Shown: one piece after another, positions 12,791 to 13,035 of the stretch
How the letters are laid out: each line of letters begins with the position of its first letter
How positions within the stretch are numbered: position 1 is the stretch's first letter
Assembly (NCBI GenBank): GCA_900752285.1
Contig: CAADUW010000269.1
Span: 1 to 13,035, forward strand
Source: an uncultured Oscillospiraceae bacterium
GTDB taxonomy: Bacteria; Bacillota; Clostridia; Oscillospirales; Oscillospiraceae
Length of the DNA: 13,035 bases
Direction of reading: 5' to 3'
The notes under the pieces: model-generated
What the model saw: the letters and a program-made list of their open reading frames with translations, nothing else
The model's database searches: none
Told to the model about the DNA's origin: nothing
Made by a program: the position numbers and the translations under genes

Positions 12791-12819
12791 TTGAGCTTTG
12801 GACCGATGTAAAGTAGAAT
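12791..12819 (+). promoter_or_regulatory. Candidate promoter for the response regulator gene
   Basis: TTGAGC (12791-12796) and TAGAAT (12814-12819) are separated by 17 bases. An overlapping alternative is TTGGAC (12798-12803) with TATATT (12821-12826), also 17 bases apart. Either gives a leader of about 80 bases. The whole gap 12699-12909 is AT-rich, unlike the GC-rich transfer genes. Confidence 0.45.
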
Positions 12820-12873
12820 ATATATTAAAGTTCCGATTTCTTTCCGCAAGTAAAATTGATAAATAATTGAAAG

Positions 12874-12890
12874 TTGAGTGCTACACTCAA
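12874..12890 (+). promoter_or_regulatory. Inverted repeat just before the response regulator ribosome binding site
   Basis: TTGAGTG and CACTCAA form a seven-bp inverted repeat around CTA, ending six bases before AGGAGG (12896-12901). It may be a response regulator binding site or an RNA hairpin that affects translation. Confidence 0.45.
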
Positions 12891-12909
12891 TTATTAGGAG
12901 GTGCGTAAA

Positions 12910-13035
12910 GTGGAATCAAAAATACTGATTGCTGATGATGAAAGCGACATTGTTTCTATGCTCGGCAGCTTTTTTGAAAGCAAGGGCTTTCGTGTCCTGC
13001 CCGCTTTCAATGGTGCAGAAGCACTAAAGCAAGTG
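12910..13035 (+). CDS. Response regulator receiver domain protein, 5' part
   Basis: The first 42 codons of a gene running off the right edge. KILIADDESDIVSMLGSFFE (4-23) is the start of a CheY-like receiver domain with the acidic pair D9-D10, and AFNGAEALKQV (32-42) fits its second helix. The phosphorylated aspartate, expected near residue 50, lies outside the window. The GTG at 12910 follows AGGAGG (12896-12901) by eight bases. An OmpR-type two-component regulator for a cargo module, such as antibiotic or lantibiotic resistance, is plausible, since such systems sit in this place in related elements, but the DNA-binding domain is not visible. It is not recognisable as VanR from these residues. 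Confidence 0.85.
   Translation, partial: MESKILIADDESDIVSMLGSFFESKGFRVLPAFNGAEALKQV

Noticed and set aside
12910..13035. Naming the response regulator VanR
   Set aside because: Only 42 residues are visible and they do not match the VanR N-terminus I remember; many resistance or sensing systems share this receiver start.

Overview
The window looks like part of the transfer region of a Tn1549/CTn-type integrative conjugative element from a Gram-positive gut bacterium of the class Clostridia. The basis is the gene order, the GC-rich coding sequence, strong AAGGAGG-type ribosome binding sites, and recognisable families: Maff2, a TrbL-like protein of the CD1112 group, PrgI, a VirB4 ATPase, an NlpC/P60 hydrolase, DUF4315, DUF4366, Cys_rich_VLP, MobC, a CD1845-like protein and a MobA/VirD2-type relaxase. 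Family names come from remembered protein patterns, not from a search.

Layout. Bases 1-92 are foreign to the element and end abruptly inside what should be the Maff2 gene, of which only the last 31 codons remain (90-185). From 197 to about 9863, tightly packed plus-strand genes encode the type IV secretion channel and its accessories: TrbL-like membrane protein, a small unknown protein, two orphan DNA methyltransferases, PrgI, VirB4, peptidoglycan hydrolase, DUF4315, DUF4366, two cysteine-rich small proteins, a 260-residue conserved unknown and a 54-residue unknown. The DNA-processing part follows: MobC (9860-10207), a small membrane protein with its own promoter and terminator (10291-10720), and the relaxase (10744-12150). 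A dense run of palindromes and terminators separates the relaxase from a convergent Xre-type regulator on the minus strand (12339-12698). An AT-rich divergent promoter region then leads to the start of a response regulator gene that runs off the right edge, probably the beginning of a cargo or regulatory module.

How the genes fit together. Relaxase and MobC would nick and pilot the DNA; VirB4, PrgI, the TrbL-like protein and the NlpC/P60 enzyme would form and place the channel; the methyltransferases would plausibly protect the DNA in a new host.

Two features stand out. First, a 23-base palindrome (arms CTTCTGGACA and TGTCCAGAAG around a 3-base centre) occurs eight times, always close to a gene start, gene end or gene gap. 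Three copies are read through in the same frame inside unrelated proteins, and two copies are the tips of much longer hairpins. Second, several core genes have no ATG, GTG or TTG at the position expected from the family and the ribosome binding site, and seem to start at ATC, ATT or CTG.
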